Positions 36,736-45,935 are shown, counted from the stretch's first letter. The stretch: 64,000 nt of DNA from Candidatus Gastranaerophilales bacterium (GCA_944324345.1 CALUVT010000003.1:248001-312000); one strand, 5' to 3'. The notes: a model not told the origin generated them from the sequence alone. Numbers and translations: made by a program.

Positions 36736-38109
36736 TTACTTCAAATCCCAAGTAGTACCGTCTTTAGAATCTTTCAAAATAATATTGAATTCATCCAAAG
36801 CATTTCTAATTTTATCGGAAACTTCCCAATTTTTAGCATCACGTGCTTGTTTACGGAATTCTATTAAATCTTCCATTGTATCAAAATTTTCACCCAGAAT
36901 CTCTGAAACATGTTTTAATACATTTTCAAGTTCTTCCTTTGACAGCTCAGCTTTATCGAAACTAAAACCAAGAACTGTTGCAAGTTTATACAAAATAGTG
37001 AACGCATCCTTATCATCTTTATTAGCTTTATTTGCGAGCTCAAAAAGAACTGCCAAAGCTTTTGATGTATTTAAGTCATCATCCATTGCATCAACAAAAG
37101 CTTTGTATTCAGCCGTTTGAGTAATATCAAGATTCTCGTTAACAACGGTTCTTTTAGCATTTAACATCCTTTTCACACCTGCCTGAGCAGAAGTCAATGC
37201 CTCATCAGAAAATTCTACAGGCATTCTATAATGATTTGTCAGAATAAAAAACCTTATAGTATTTGAATCATACTTCTTCAAAAGTTCATCAATGGTTAAA
37301 AAATTCCCCAAAGATTTAGACATTTTTTCTTTATTAATAGTTACAAAACCATTATGCAACCAATAGTTTACAAATTTACATCCGTTTGCACACTCTGATT
37401 GTGCTATTTCATTCTCGTGATGCGGAAATATCAAATCAGCTCCGCCAGCGTGAATATCAATAGTTTTACCCAAATATTTTCGGCTCATTGCTGAACATTC
37501 AATATGCCAACCTGGACGACCCACACCCCATGGTGATTTGTAGCCAAATTTTTCATCCTTTTTCCATAAAGCAAAATCCAGAGGGTCTTCCTTATGCTCT
37601 CCTATTTCTATTCTTGCACCGCTTTCAAGTTTGTCAATCGGCTGTTTTGACAGACAACCGTATTGAGGGAATTTCTTTACCCTAAAATATACATCTCCGT
37701 CAGCTTCGTATGCATAACCTTTGCTAATCAAATCTTTTACCATACCAATCATTTCACCTAAAGTTTTTGTAGCAAACGGTTCAATATCCGGTTTTAAAGT
37801 GTTTAGAGCCTTCATAGAATTTTCAAACTGTTTATACCAATACTGAGAAACCTCTTGAGGAGTTTTACCTTCATTTTGAGCTTTTTTAAGAATCTTATCA
37901 TCAACATCCGTGACATTACGGCAATATGTAACGTCATACCCTTTAAACTTCAAATATCTGTATAATACATCCCAAGTAATATAACATCTTGCATGTCCCA
38001 AATGTGCAAAATCATAAACGGTAGGACCGCAAACATACATCTTAACTTTATTTCCATCAATAGGAACAAACTCTTCAATCTTGTTTGTGTACGAATTATG
38101 TAATTTCAT
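36736..38109 (-). CDS. cysS: Cysteinyl-tRNA synthetase
   Basis: Class I aminoacyl-tRNA synthetase charging tRNA-Cys. CGPTVYDFAHLGHARCY carries the HIGH-type motif HLGH at about residue 36 and the first zinc Cys; GWHIECSAMSRKYLGK and IFPHHENEIAQSE give the other zinc ligands; KEKMSKSLGN is the KMSKS loop at about 265. At 457 residues it is full length. AGAGGG precedes the ATG. Single gene with no evident partner. Confidence 0.97.
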   Translation of the reverse strand: MKLHNSYTNKIEEFVPIDGNKVKMYVCGPTVYDFAHLGHARCYITWDVLYRYLKFKGYDVTYCRNVTDVDDKILKKAQNEGKTPQEVSQYWYKQFENSMKALNTLKPDIEPFATKTLGEMIGMVKDLISKGYAYEADGDVYFRVKKFPQYGCLSKQPIDKLESGARIEIGEHKEDPLDFALWKKDEKFGYKSPWGVGRPGWHIECSAMSRKYLGKTIDIHAGGADLIFPHHENEIAQSECANGCKFVNYWLHNGFVTINKEKMSKSLGNFLTIDELLKKYDSNTIRFFILTNHYRMPVEFSDEALTSAQAGVKRMLNAKRTVVNENLDITQTAEYKAFVDAMDDDLNTSKALAVLFELANKANKDDKDAFTILYKLATVLGFSFDKAELSKEELENVLKHVSEILGENFDTMEDLIEFRKQARDAKNWEVSDKIRNALDEFNIILKDSKDGTTWDLK

Positions 38110-38255
38110 AAAAATCCCTCTTTCTGCATTATTTTACAACAAAAACAGATTTATATTAACTAATGTAAACAATATTTAAATTTACGGCAATTATATATAT
38201 AAAAATTATTTATTAAATATATACGTAATAGTTAAAGCAATATAGGAGACATGCA

Positions 38256-38990
38256 ATGGTTGACAAAACTACATCCGTAGGTGCAAATACACGTTTAACA
38301 CCGGCAAACAATAGTAATACTAGAGCTAGGAAAACAGAATCGAAACCTAACTCCATATACACAGAAGCTAACAACAGACAAGAAACACAAAACTTAAAAC
38401 CTGTTGAAAAACCAAAACCAAAAAAAATAGAAATTACAGTCGGTCACGGAGACAATCTTGGTTCTATCACCGAAAGATATAATACATCTCTATCGGAGAT
38501 TATGGAACTCAATAACCTGAAAGACCCGAATAAATTAAAAGAAGGACAGAAACTAATAATTAATACTTATGATAAGGCTGAATTAGAAGCATACACAGAA
38601 TACCAAAATAATCTTTCTGAGCAGGAATACACTCAGGCGAGAATACAAAAAGCAGAATCAGCTATAGATTTGGCTAAAGAGCTTGGCTATACCAAAGATT
38701 ATGATATTCGAAGAACCACTAATGGCGACATTTTGTTAATACCAAAAGCTCCAAAAGAACTTGGGCAAGTCCGATCTGATTTTCAAATTCCACCAGGTTC
38801 ATTATCATCGACTAATGATATAAAAGGGAAATATGAACCTCAAAAGAATTTGTCTTCAAGTATGCATATTGTTAATAACTATGACAAAGCAAAAGTTCCG
38901 GCCGGAGATACTTTATTAATTAAAGTAGAAGATTTCAACCCAAATCCAAGCATAACAACTTGGGATAGGATTTTGGATAACTTTTTTTAA
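38256..38990 (+). CDS. LysM-domain protein without a signal peptide
   Basis: A 244-residue protein. Residues 1-65 are disordered-looking, rich in Asn, Thr and Pro-Lys; a LysM domain follows at about 68-110 (GDNLGSITERYNTSLSEIME and NKLKEGQKLIINT). The rest is charged and unrecognised. LysM modules bind N-acetylglucosamine in peptidoglycan, which suggests an extracytoplasmic job, yet no Sec signal or membrane helix is present. ATAGGAG upstream supports the start. It is followed by the 67-residue gene at 39035, probably on the same transcript. Confidence 0.8.
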   Translation: MVDKTTSVGANTRLTPANNSNTRARKTESKPNSIYTEANNRQETQNLKPVEKPKPKKIEITVGHGDNLGSITERYNTSLSEIMELNNLKDPNKLKEGQKLIINTYDKAELEAYTEYQNNLSEQEYTQARIQKAESAIDLAKELGYTKDYDIRRTTNGDILLIPKAPKELGQVRSDFQIPPGSLSSTNDIKGKYEPQKNLSSSMHIVNNYDKAKVPAGDTLLIKVEDFNPNPSITTWDRILDNFF

Positions 38991-39034
38991 CGCAGAATAA
39001 CAAAAAACAATTTATACAACAGAGGAGATTACAA

Positions 39035-39238
39035 ATGTCAAACATCAACGATTACAAAAATATCGGAATACCTGAAGGGTACACCAAAATTAAAATGTAT
39101 GATGAAAAGACAAAAAAAACTAAAACTTATCTTGTTCCACTTGAAGAAGAGATAAGTATAAACAACAAAATCTTTGATTTTAAAAACAATGAATTTCCTT
39201 TTTTCAACACTTTAAACCCAAAAATTGTCACAGTTTAG
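39035..39238 (+). CDS. Small protein of unknown function
   Basis: A 67-residue, Lys- and Ile-rich soluble protein with no recognised motif. It has a good ribosome site (AGAGGAG, 8 bases before ATG) and lies 44 bases after the LysM gene, so it is likely translated from the same message. The middle YTKIKMYDEKTKKTKTYLVP reads like a short beta-hairpin segment. Confidence 0.6.
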   Translation: MSNINDYKNIGIPEGYTKIKMYDEKTKKTKTYLVPLEEEISINNKIFDFKNNEFPFFNTLNPKIVTV

Positions 39239-39299
39239 GGAATTGTACTAAATCATTTTAATTTATTAACATAAAGCCCTAAACAAAAATACCAATTCG

Positions 39300-39908
39300 T
39301 TAAAGAATCTCAAAAATTCTATGAACCGGTTTTAATAAGCAATCAACGGGACAGGTTTCGTCTAATTCAAGAGTAATTGTCGGAATCTGTCTTTCTATGC
39401 CCGCATAAGTTCCAAAACTTCCGGGAGTAGGGTACCCTATAGAAGGTTCAACAGGATATTTAATTATTTCAGAAATTTTCTCGGATATTTCTTTTGCGGG
39501 GCCATCGTAGTTCACCACTTTGAAAGGTGCATGAAGCGTTAGTATCAAAGATGGCTTATATTCTTCAATTATATCAATCAAAAATTGAGTTTCGATTTCA
39601 CTTGCAGCACTTTCACCACCGAAAAATTCATTTTTGTCTGTCAACTGCCAGTTTTTTGTCGGAAAATTTCTGTTTAAATCAACTCCGTTTGCATTTACCC
39701 TCACGCCAAGCTCCAAACCATCAGGATTTAAACAAGGAATAAAAAGTAAATTGTCAACTCGATGATACTTTAGATATTCTTCTATTATAAATTTCCCCTG
39801 AGGCTCATCCCCGTGAAAAACTCCAATGATAAGAACTTTAGCATTTTTATCACCCAAAAGTCTTACTATATTTCCATTTTTTGTCTTAACTTCTTTTAAA
39901 CTATTCAA
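39300..39908 (-). CDS. M14-family zinc peptidase (MpaA-like)
   Basis: A 202-residue short carboxypeptidase-fold enzyme. FHGDEPQ supplies zinc ligands His 32 and Glu 35; NPDGLELGVRVNANGVDLNRNFP is the substrate-binding stretch typical of the MpaA/DUF2817 type; His 126 in LTLHAPFK is the third zinc ligand; Glu 181 in LELDE is the general base. MpaA removes diaminopimelate from gamma-D-Glu-DAP dipeptides during murein recycling. Substrate here is inferred. The gene start overlaps the ftsY stop by 8 bases, an unusual partner. Confidence 0.85.
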   Translation of the reverse strand: MNSLKEVKTKNGNIVRLLGDKNAKVLIIGVFHGDEPQGKFIIEEYLKYHRVDNLLFIPCLNPDGLELGVRVNANGVDLNRNFPTKNWQLTDKNEFFGGESAASEIETQFLIDIIEEYKPSLILTLHAPFKVVNYDGPAKEISEKISEIIKYPVEPSIGYPTPGSFGTYAGIERQIPTITLELDETCPVDCLLKPVHRIFEIL

Positions 39909-40812
39909 ACAACGCCTCGATAAAATCTTGAGGATTAAATTCTTTTAAATCCTCCATCTTTTCTCCAACCCCTATCAATTTAACGGGAAGTTTTAATTCT
40001 TTTGCAATAGCCAGAACAATTGCACCCTTTGCAGAACCATCAAGTTTTGTAAGAGCAACAGATGTAAGATTAACTGCCTCTGTGAAAACTTTTGCTTGCT
40101 GTAAGCCATTTTGACCGGTATTTGCGTCCAAAACAAGCATACATTCCCTTAATGCATCTGGAGCTTTTTTATCTATAACTGATTTAATTTTCTTTAATTC
40201 TTCCATTAAGTTGAACTTATTTTGAAGACGCCCAGCAGTATCCACAAGAATAACATCAAAATTTTCTCTCTGTGCTTTTTCAATTGCTTCGTATACAACT
40301 GAGGCCGGATCTGCTTTATCTCTTCGAACAATAGATGCACCTGCACGTTTTGACCAAATATCCAACTGCTCCTCTGCGGCTGCTCTGAATGTGTCACCTG
40401 CAGCAATTAGAACCTTTTTCCCGTTATTTTTAAATTTGTATGCAAGCTTACCGATTAATGTAGTTTTACCAACTCCATTTACTCCGCATATAAAATAAAT
40501 ATTTAATCCACTATGAAAAGCTAACTCAGTATTTCCTGCATCCAAAAGAGTTTTTAAAAATTCATCCTTGAGATATTTTTTCACCTCAGAAGGTTTTATT
40601 TTTGTTTGATTTCTCAACTTATCAACAAGTTCACATGCATAACCCACACCCAAATCAGCACTTATCAGCATATCTTCCATATCATCAAGTACAAATTCAG
40701 AAAATTCTTCTTCATTTTCAACAGAATTAACAACATTATTAACGAGAGCCTGTGCTGTGTTAGAAACTGTTTCTTTGAGATTATTAAATTTGTCTTTAAA
40801 AAATCCGAACAT
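39901..40812 (-). CDS. ftsY: Signal recognition particle receptor FtsY
   Basis: GTPase that docks SRP-ribosome complexes at the inner membrane. The NG domain shows GVNGVGKTTLIGKLAY (G1), DTFRAAAEEQLDIWSKRAGA (G2), DTAGRLQNK (G3) and TKLDGSAKGA (G4). The short N-terminus MFGFFKDKFNNLKET is the membrane-binding helix; the acidic A domain of E. coli FtsY is absent, as is common outside the enterics. I chose ATG 40812 rather than 40851 because it gives the family's normal N-terminus. The stop codon is inside the start of the M14 peptidase gene. Confidence 0.94.
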   Translation of the reverse strand: MFGFFKDKFNNLKETVSNTAQALVNNVVNSVENEEEFSEFVLDDMEDMLISADLGVGYACELVDKLRNQTKIKPSEVKKYLKDEFLKTLLDAGNTELAFHSGLNIYFICGVNGVGKTTLIGKLAYKFKNNGKKVLIAAGDTFRAAAEEQLDIWSKRAGASIVRRDKADPASVVYEAIEKAQRENFDVILVDTAGRLQNKFNLMEELKKIKSVIDKKAPDALRECMLVLDANTGQNGLQQAKVFTEAVNLTSVALTKLDGSAKGAIVLAIAKELKLPVKLIGVGEKMEDLKEFNPQDFIEALFE

Positions 40813-41001
40813 ACGCAGATGATAACATGAAATTATTTTATTTTCATCCATTTATAATGTATTTTGATTTGCCTTATTAGAATTAAAACTTTTTCTTTAC
40901 GATGTTCTTGCTGCTTAATAATATTTTTAATACAGAAAAGTATGTATAAAAGTTCTCCCCAGTATGTATCAAGCAAAATTATATCATCTGCTTTGTTTTA
41001 G

Positions 41002-41064
41002 CTATCATTGATTGATATTTGTAATAATTGATTGTTTATATCTATCATGATTGATATGTTATAT
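41002..41064. repeat. Iterated TGATTGAT-type motifs upstream of a small regulator gene
   Basis: CTATCATTGATTGATAT at 41002 and CTATCATGATTGATAT at 41042 are near copies 40 bases apart, and AATTGATTGTTTATAT lies about midway. Spacing of about 20 bases places them on one face of the helix, a layout seen in operators. They are just upstream of the 72-residue gene at 41115. Confidence 0.55.
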
Positions 41065-41114
41065 CGCGTATTTATAAATTTGTCAAGCACTCAATCAATA
41101 ATTAGACTATTGTT

Positions 41115-41333
41115 ATGATGAATTTAAAAGAAGAATTGGTTATTTGTTTATTACGCAGGGGACTTTCTATGAGAAAGGTTGCCAAAATATTGCGTGATAA
41201 AGGTTTAGATATTCCAAAAGAAAGCGGATTATCCGACTCCATAAATAAAAAGAGAATTCGTTTTGAAACCGTTCAGGAAATTCTTGATTTCCTCGGTTAT
41301 GAATTAGTGATTCGGGAGAAAAAAGGAAAATAA
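41115..41333 (+). CDS. Small HTH-like regulator
   Basis: A 72-residue basic protein. LLRRGLSMRKVAKILRDKGL reads as the first helices of a helix-turn-helix, and RFETVQEILDFLGYELVIRE matches the C-terminal part of small Xre/Cro-like proteins ('T...IL..LGY.L'). The middle loop (ESGLSDSINKKRI) would be the recognition region. No Shine-Dalgarno; two ATG codons in a row (41115, 41118). The iterated motifs upstream suggest autoregulation. Alone on the + strand between ftsY and nusB. Confidence 0.6.
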   Translation: MMNLKEELVICLLRRGLSMRKVAKILRDKGLDIPKESGLSDSINKKRIRFETVQEILDFLGYELVIREKKGK

Positions 41334-41376
41334 AAAAAGAGTAACATTTTAATATAAAAAAGTTACTCTCTTTTAA
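41334..41376. terminator. Bidirectional terminator between the small regulator and nusB
   Basis: GAGTAAC (41339-41345) pairs with GTTACTC (41362-41368), with A-rich sequence on the left and CTTTT on the right, so it can stop both converging transcripts. Confidence 0.7.
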
Positions 41377-41392
41377 TGTTTTTTGCACTTAA

Positions 41393-42052
41393 TTAATTGA
41401 TACCGTAATCAACAATTACTTTTGCAAGAATTCCGTTTATGAATGCGGCACTGTCATCTGTTGAATATTTTTTAGCGAGCTCTAATGCTTCATCAACAAC
41501 CACTTTCATCGGAGCTTCTTTCATATAAAGCAGTTCAATGATTGCTATACGCAAAATATCCTTATCCATTCTGATAAGACGTGTAACATCCCAATTTTTA
41601 ACGTACTTTTGAATAATATCATCAATTTCTTTATGATTTTTCTGGAAAAGTTCTGCAATTCTTATAGCGTACTCTTTTACTTCATTTTGAGAATCAAGAG
41701 TCGTGAATTCAGCTATCTCTAATGCAGTAAGAGCCTTTTCAGCAATATCTATCATTTCATTAATGCTTTTTATCATATCCGATGTCATCGGAAGTTGGAC
41801 AGGAATATTTACAGCCCCGATAGGCCTTTTCAAATTTATTTCTGCATCTGCTTCATAATTTTCAACGTTATCACGCATTACAATCAGTGAACCTACTGCT
41901 GTTTTCAAATCATCTGTTGCACTGCTTTTTAAAATTCTTACCGACTTCAAAATTATATCTTCCAAATCTTTTTTGGAATATGTTGTAATCTTTTTATCAA
42001 ACTGTGAAAAAAGAATAAACGCTAATTCTCTTGCTGCTCTGCGGGCTTGCAT
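41393..42052 (-). CDS. nusB: Transcription antitermination factor NusB
   Basis: All-helical protein that binds boxA RNA with NusE/S10 and keeps RNA polymerase elongating on rRNA operons. RRAARELAFILFSQFD is the N-terminal signature and DVTRLIRMDKDILRIAIIEL plus PMKVVVDEALELAKKYSTDD and AAFINGILAKV form the C-terminal core. At 219 residues it is longer than E. coli NusB (139) because of an acidic helical insertion between, as in cyanobacteria. It stands alone between terminators. Confidence 0.92.
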   Translation of the reverse strand: MQARRAARELAFILFSQFDKKITTYSKKDLEDIILKSVRILKSSATDDLKTAVGSLIVMRDNVENYEADAEINLKRPIGAVNIPVQLPMTSDMIKSINEMIDIAEKALTALEIAEFTTLDSQNEVKEYAIRIAELFQKNHKEIDDIIQKYVKNWDVTRLIRMDKDILRIAIIELLYMKEAPMKVVVDEALELAKKYSTDDSAAFINGILAKVIVDYGIN

Positions 42053-42246
42053 ATATTTTACCTCTTTACTATTCTATTTTAAATACTATTATACAAGCTT
42101 TATGCTAACATGAAAAATTTTTATCTACAAGAAAATTTGGAGTTTATAAAAATTTTTATCCTGAATTTAAAACTTTTAAATGTTTTATTGACTCACTTGT
42201 TAATATACATATTTTCTATTATAATGAAAAAAAAAGGTGGTTTTGT

Positions 42247-43035
42247 ATGAAAAAGAGTATTTTACTATTAACAGCAATATTACTTTCGGTCGCTTCTGCA
42301 AATGCTGTTGAATGGCAAACAGTTGAAACTAATATTCCGAATTTTAATCTTTTCGTCGACAATGATTCAATACAAGTTGATGATAATGGAAATTATTTAT
42401 ATGCAATTAAATACTTTTTCACTGGTGAAAAGCAAAAAGTTGCATTTATAAAATCAAGTTCTGACAACTATATTGGTATAATAGAAGCCGGTGATTTTGA
42501 AGAAAGTAACTACCGTCCCAAAGCGGTATTTTCTACCCCTCACGTGTTTATGAAACCAATTAATGATAATTCATTTTTAACTTTTTCACATAAATATATT
42601 TTAAATTCTGCAGACTCTGACTATAAAACAGCTGAAAAGCCTGCAACAGAATTAAATAAAAAAACTTCAGAAAATAAACACGAAAACAATATTATCCCCG
42701 CAAAATATGAAAAGAAAAATTACGGCAACCAAAACTATACAAATATGAAAGATTTTGTCTCTACTGTCGGGGAATCACTAAATAGCAATTGGCAACCACC
42801 AGTATCAGGAAAAAATACTCAAGCAATAGTTATTATATCAATAGGTGGTGACGGGAGTTTAAGTGAGTACAGATTTGCAAAATCTTCCGGAGATGAAATG
42901 ACAGATAGGTCTATAGTCAGTGCTATAAAACAAACAGTACCATTTCCAAAAATGCAAAATATGAATGTAAACGAGAAAAATTACAACTTCCAATTTGTAT
43001 TTGAATACAAAACATTCAAAAAATCTGTCCTATAA
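42247..43035 (+). CDS. TonB/TolA C-terminal-like periplasmic protein
   Basis: A 262-residue exported protein. The signal peptide KKSILLLTAILLSVASANA is followed by an N-terminal beta-rich domain (residues 20-125), an Asn/Lys linker, and a C-terminal TonB-like domain where NSNWQPPVSGKNTQAIVIIS and GDGSLSEYRFAKSSGDEMTD reproduce the conserved 'W.PP....V.......DG.......SG....D' order. No N-terminal membrane anchor remains after cleavage, so it is not a classic energy transducer; a TolA-like envelope link is possible. AAGGTGG precedes the ATG. Confidence 0.75.
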   Translation: MKKSILLLTAILLSVASANAVEWQTVETNIPNFNLFVDNDSIQVDDNGNYLYAIKYFFTGEKQKVAFIKSSSDNYIGIIEAGDFEESNYRPKAVFSTPHVFMKPINDNSFLTFSHKYILNSADSDYKTAEKPATELNKKTSENKHENNIIPAKYEKKNYGNQNYTNMKDFVSTVGESLNSNWQPPVSGKNTQAIVIISIGGDGSLSEYRFAKSSGDEMTDRSIVSAIKQTVPFPKMQNMNVNEKNYNFQFVFEYKTFKKSVL

Positions 43036-43061
43036 AATGCAAAAATAAACAAAAAATAGAC

Positions 43062-43094
43062 AAAAAAAAGAGAACCTTAAAGGTTCTCTTTTTT
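43062..43094. terminator. Bidirectional terminator between the TonB-like gene and rpmB
   Basis: AGAGAACC and GGTTCTCT form a stem with A-run on the left and T-run on the right, so it ends both converging transcripts. Confidence 0.85.
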
Positions 43095-43112
43095 GTCTAT
43101 CAATCTGTTGAA

Positions 43113-43304
43113 TTAAACAGCTTTTTGAACTTTACCAGCTCTTAAACAAGATGTACAAACTTTAATCCTCTTTACAGTACCATTCAAGTTAACCTTTACA
43201 GACTGCAAGTTAGGTTCTTGTGTATGAACTATCTGTTTATGCGAGAAAGTTAATTTCGCTGCTTTAATCGGTGCTTTACCACATATTTCACATTTTTTTG
43301 CCAT
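43113..43304 (-). CDS. rpmB: 50S ribosomal protein L28
   Basis: A 63-residue ribosomal protein. CEICGKAPIKA at the start and CTSCLRAGKVQKAV at the end give two Cys pairs that can hold zinc; the middle has the conserved FSHKQ and NLNGTVKRIKVC stretch. This is the zinc-binding (C+) version of L28. It is not next to rpmG, which is often its partner. An 'AAGGAAA' site precedes the ATG. Confidence 0.94.
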   Translation of the reverse strand: MAKKCEICGKAPIKAAKLTFSHKQIVHTQEPNLQSVKVNLNGTVKRIKVCTSCLRAGKVQKAV

Positions 43305-43502
43305 AATCTAATTTCCTTTTCTAGCTAGTTAGTGTATTCTCATAATATATGAAAAATATGAAAAATCAAGTTGCATGTTAAAATAGATTAAGTCCTCAAA
43401 GATTATAAGACTTTGTAACAATTTCTCAAATACTTGAATTAAAAATATTATCATGATATATTTCACCTATGAACAATTTATAATTTTATTAGGGTATGGA
43501 AA

Positions 43503-44069
43503 ATGAAAAGTTCAACTATCAGAAGATCTAATTTATCTAAAGAAAAAATGGCAGTTTTAGAAGCACTCTCTAATTATAAATCAGCTTACTATGACAACTC
43601 TCCAAGCGTCTATGTAAGACCGAATAAAGAGAAAGAATTGGATTTGTTGTGGCAAAATTTCAAAGTTAATCAGAAAAATGACAAATCTCCTAACATCTAC
43701 CTTGCTGCAGGTTTCATAACCGGAGCGGTTGTGATGCTTTTGCTTGTGGTTGTTATAAGCCTTTCTGCCAAGGGGCTTAATTCTGTTGGAGAAAAACTTT
43801 CATCAACCCCTGCACCAATGAAAAAAGAAAAATTGAGCTTGAATTTTATTCCTGCATCAACTGAAAAGTCGGAAGAAGCAGCCGTTGCTAATGAACAATA
43901 CACAGTTCAAAGCGGAGACACAATGGAAGCTATTTTGGTAAGATTTTACGGATCTTACTCTAAAGAGAAAGAAGCTCTTGTGCTAAAGACCAATAATCTG
44001 ACAAATCCTAACAAATTGTCCATAGGGCAAAAACTCATAATCCCTATGGAAGAAGTACCGGCTCAATAG
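43503..44069 (+). CDS. Single-span membrane protein with C-terminal LysM domain
   Basis: A 188-residue protein with a cytoplasmic N-terminal part (about 1-65), one membrane helix (GAVVMLLLVVVISLSA, about 75-90), a Pro/Lys/Glu linker and a C-terminal LysM domain (YTVQSGDTMEAILVRFYGSY and NKLSIGQKLIIPM). This places the LysM in the periplasm, bound to peptidoglycan, and the N-terminus in the cytosol. It is followed 12 bases later by the substrate-binding protein gene and should share its transcript. Confidence 0.82.
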   Translation: MKSSTIRRSNLSKEKMAVLEALSNYKSAYYDNSPSVYVRPNKEKELDLLWQNFKVNQKNDKSPNIYLAAGFITGAVVMLLLVVVISLSAKGLNSVGEKLSSTPAPMKKEKLSLNFIPASTEKSEEAAVANEQYTVQSGDTMEAILVRFYGSYSKEKEALVLKTNNLTNPNKLSIGQKLIIPMEEVPAQ

Positions 44070-44081
44070 GGTTATTTAAAA

Positions 44082-45317
44082 TTGAAAACTTTGTTATTAA
44101 AATTTGTTTTGTTGCTCATAATAGTCTTTGTGGGAGTGTTTGCGTTTGTGGCACCGACAAGACAAAAAACGGATGACAATGAAGTTGTTTTTTGGACACT
44201 TCAAATGAGCGATTTTTCGGATTATATGAACAAAGTTATTACAAACTTTGAAAAAGAAAACCCGGATATAAAAATCAAATGGATTGATGTTCCTTTCTCT
44301 GAAGGTGAAAAAAGAACACTGGCTTCTGTCTTGAGTAACAATCCACCAGATTTAATTAATCTAAATCCGGATTTTGCGGCACTGTTAGCCCAAAGGGGAG
44401 CACTTTTTGAGATTGAAGAAAAGTACACATCACAATTTAACAAATCTATAATTAATTCACTAAAAACTGACGGGAAATTATATTCACTTCCTTGGTATGC
44501 AACATCCGCCATCACAATTTACAATAAAGACCTACTCAAAAAGGCAAATGTAAATTTACCTACAACGTATGAGGATATTTCAAAAATCGCACCAATTATA
44601 AAGGACAAAACAAATAAGTATGTCATGCTCCCAAATATCACTGAAAATGATACAATGGTAAAAATCCTTAATAAATATGGTATAAATTCTGCTGAAAATA
44701 TAAATTCCGAAAAATCTCAAGAAGTATTTAATATGTTTAAAAATCTGTACGAGAAAGACCTTATCCCCAAAGAATCAATAACACAAACTCACAGAGAAGC
44801 TTTGGAAAAATACATGGCAGAAAATATAGTATTTTTTCAGGCGGGTGCTAATTTCTTAACTATGATTAAAGAAAATGCACCTTCAACTTACCAAAATACT
44901 GATGTTGCACCTCAAATAACAGGAGATTTAGGACAAAATGATTTTTCTCTTATGAATTTTGTAATTCCTTCACGTGCAAAACATAAACAAGAAGCCTTGA
45001 AATTTGCTCTTTACCTCACAAATAAAGAAAATCAACTTGAACTTGCAAAACTAACAAATGTTATTGCAGTTAATAAAGAAACTTTAAAAGATAATTTTTA
45101 CAAAGAATACGAAGAAAATGACTTAATGTCTAAAGCTCGAGTAATAAGTGCTAACCAACTTTATAACATAGATCCCCCAATGAAACCTCAAAGAAACCAA
45201 AAAGAAATCAATACACTTATAAATACTGCAGTACAAGAAATTCTAATAAACAAAAACACCACCAAGAATATTCTTGATGATGTTTCTATCAAATATAAAA
45301 AACTCATTGCTGATTAA
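44082..45317 (+). CDS. ABC-type extracellular sugar-binding protein (family 1), orphan
   Basis: A 411-residue solute-binding protein. After an N-terminal hydrophobic anchor (KFVLLLIIVFVGVFAFVAP) the sequence VVFWTLQMSDFSDYMNKVIT and FEKENPDIKIKWIDVPFSEG matches family 1 sugar-binding proteins, and PPDLINLNPDFAALLAQRGA follows. No lipobox Cys is present, so the helix may act as an uncleaved anchor. No permease or ATPase gene is adjacent. The start is TTG 44082, with AGGG about 10 bases before. Its stop overlaps the end of the convergent gene. Confidence 0.87.
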   Translation: MKTLLLKFVLLLIIVFVGVFAFVAPTRQKTDDNEVVFWTLQMSDFSDYMNKVITNFEKENPDIKIKWIDVPFSEGEKRTLASVLSNNPPDLINLNPDFAALLAQRGALFEIEEKYTSQFNKSIINSLKTDGKLYSLPWYATSAITIYNKDLLKKANVNLPTTYEDISKIAPIIKDKTNKYVMLPNITENDTMVKILNKYGINSAENINSEKSQEVFNMFKNLYEKDLIPKESITQTHREALEKYMAENIVFFQAGANFLTMIKENAPSTYQNTDVAPQITGDLGQNDFSLMNFVIPSRAKHKQEALKFALYLTNKENQLELAKLTNVIAVNKETLKDNFYKEYEENDLMSKARVISANQLYNIDPPMKPQRNQKEINTLINTAVQEILINKNTTKNILDDVSIKYKKLIAD

Positions 45318-45763
45318 CAGTAAAAACCGCATGGTCCAAAAAAGCTCGGTAATCCTAAACCACAACCAAACGGATTAAAACTTGGTGTAAAATTAAAAAA
45401 TCCTCCCATATAAGTATAAGGGTAACCATAAATTGCCGAAGTCATAAAAGGATTACACCCGAAAATTCCAAAAGGAGATGATACCATAGCAGCTCCTATA
45501 GAACCTATAGTCCCCGCATAATTTGAAACTGGGTCTCCATAACCAGCTATACCATTAACAGCATATCCAAGATAACTGCCTGTGCTTTGTTGAATTGCTC
45601 TGGATACTTCATTTCTTGCAGCTCCATTCAAAACATTTAAACCAAAGCCTATTAAAGCATCACCTATTGAGGCACCGTTATTTTTGGCCTCCACCATGCC
45701 TAATGTACTTCCCATTAAAGCATTAACATTACTAAGTGCATATATTGCGTTGTCTATACTCAT
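45314..45763 (-). CDS. Gly/Phe-rich small protein of unknown function
   Basis: A 149-residue protein. The N-terminal half is helical (ALIGFGLNVLNGAARNEVSR), and the C-terminal 50 residues are strongly enriched in Gly, Phe, Pro and Tyr with four Cys (FGCNP, FGCGLG, FGPCGFYC at the very end). This composition is typical of adhesive or structural surface proteins and of self-associating segments. No signal peptide or family was recognised. It converges on the substrate-binding protein with 4 bases of overlap. Confidence 0.6.
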   Translation of the reverse strand: MSIDNAIYALSNVNALMGSTLGMVEAKNNGASIGDALIGFGLNVLNGAARNEVSRAIQQSTGSYLGYAVNGIAGYGDPVSNYAGTIGSIGAAMVSSPFGIFGCNPFMTSAIYGYPYTYMGGFFNFTPSFNPFGCGLGLPSFFGPCGFYC

Positions 45764-45935
45764 AATTATTCTCTCTATATATACTATATATATATAAAGT
45801 ATTTTATTATATTTTTATTGCTCAAATTTTATAATTTATTAAGTAATGTAAAGTTCAATATTTCAAAAGTTAAAGTTTTTCACGAAATTAGCCGTTCAAA
45901 ATACTAAGGAAACAATAAAAAAGGGATTTGATGTT

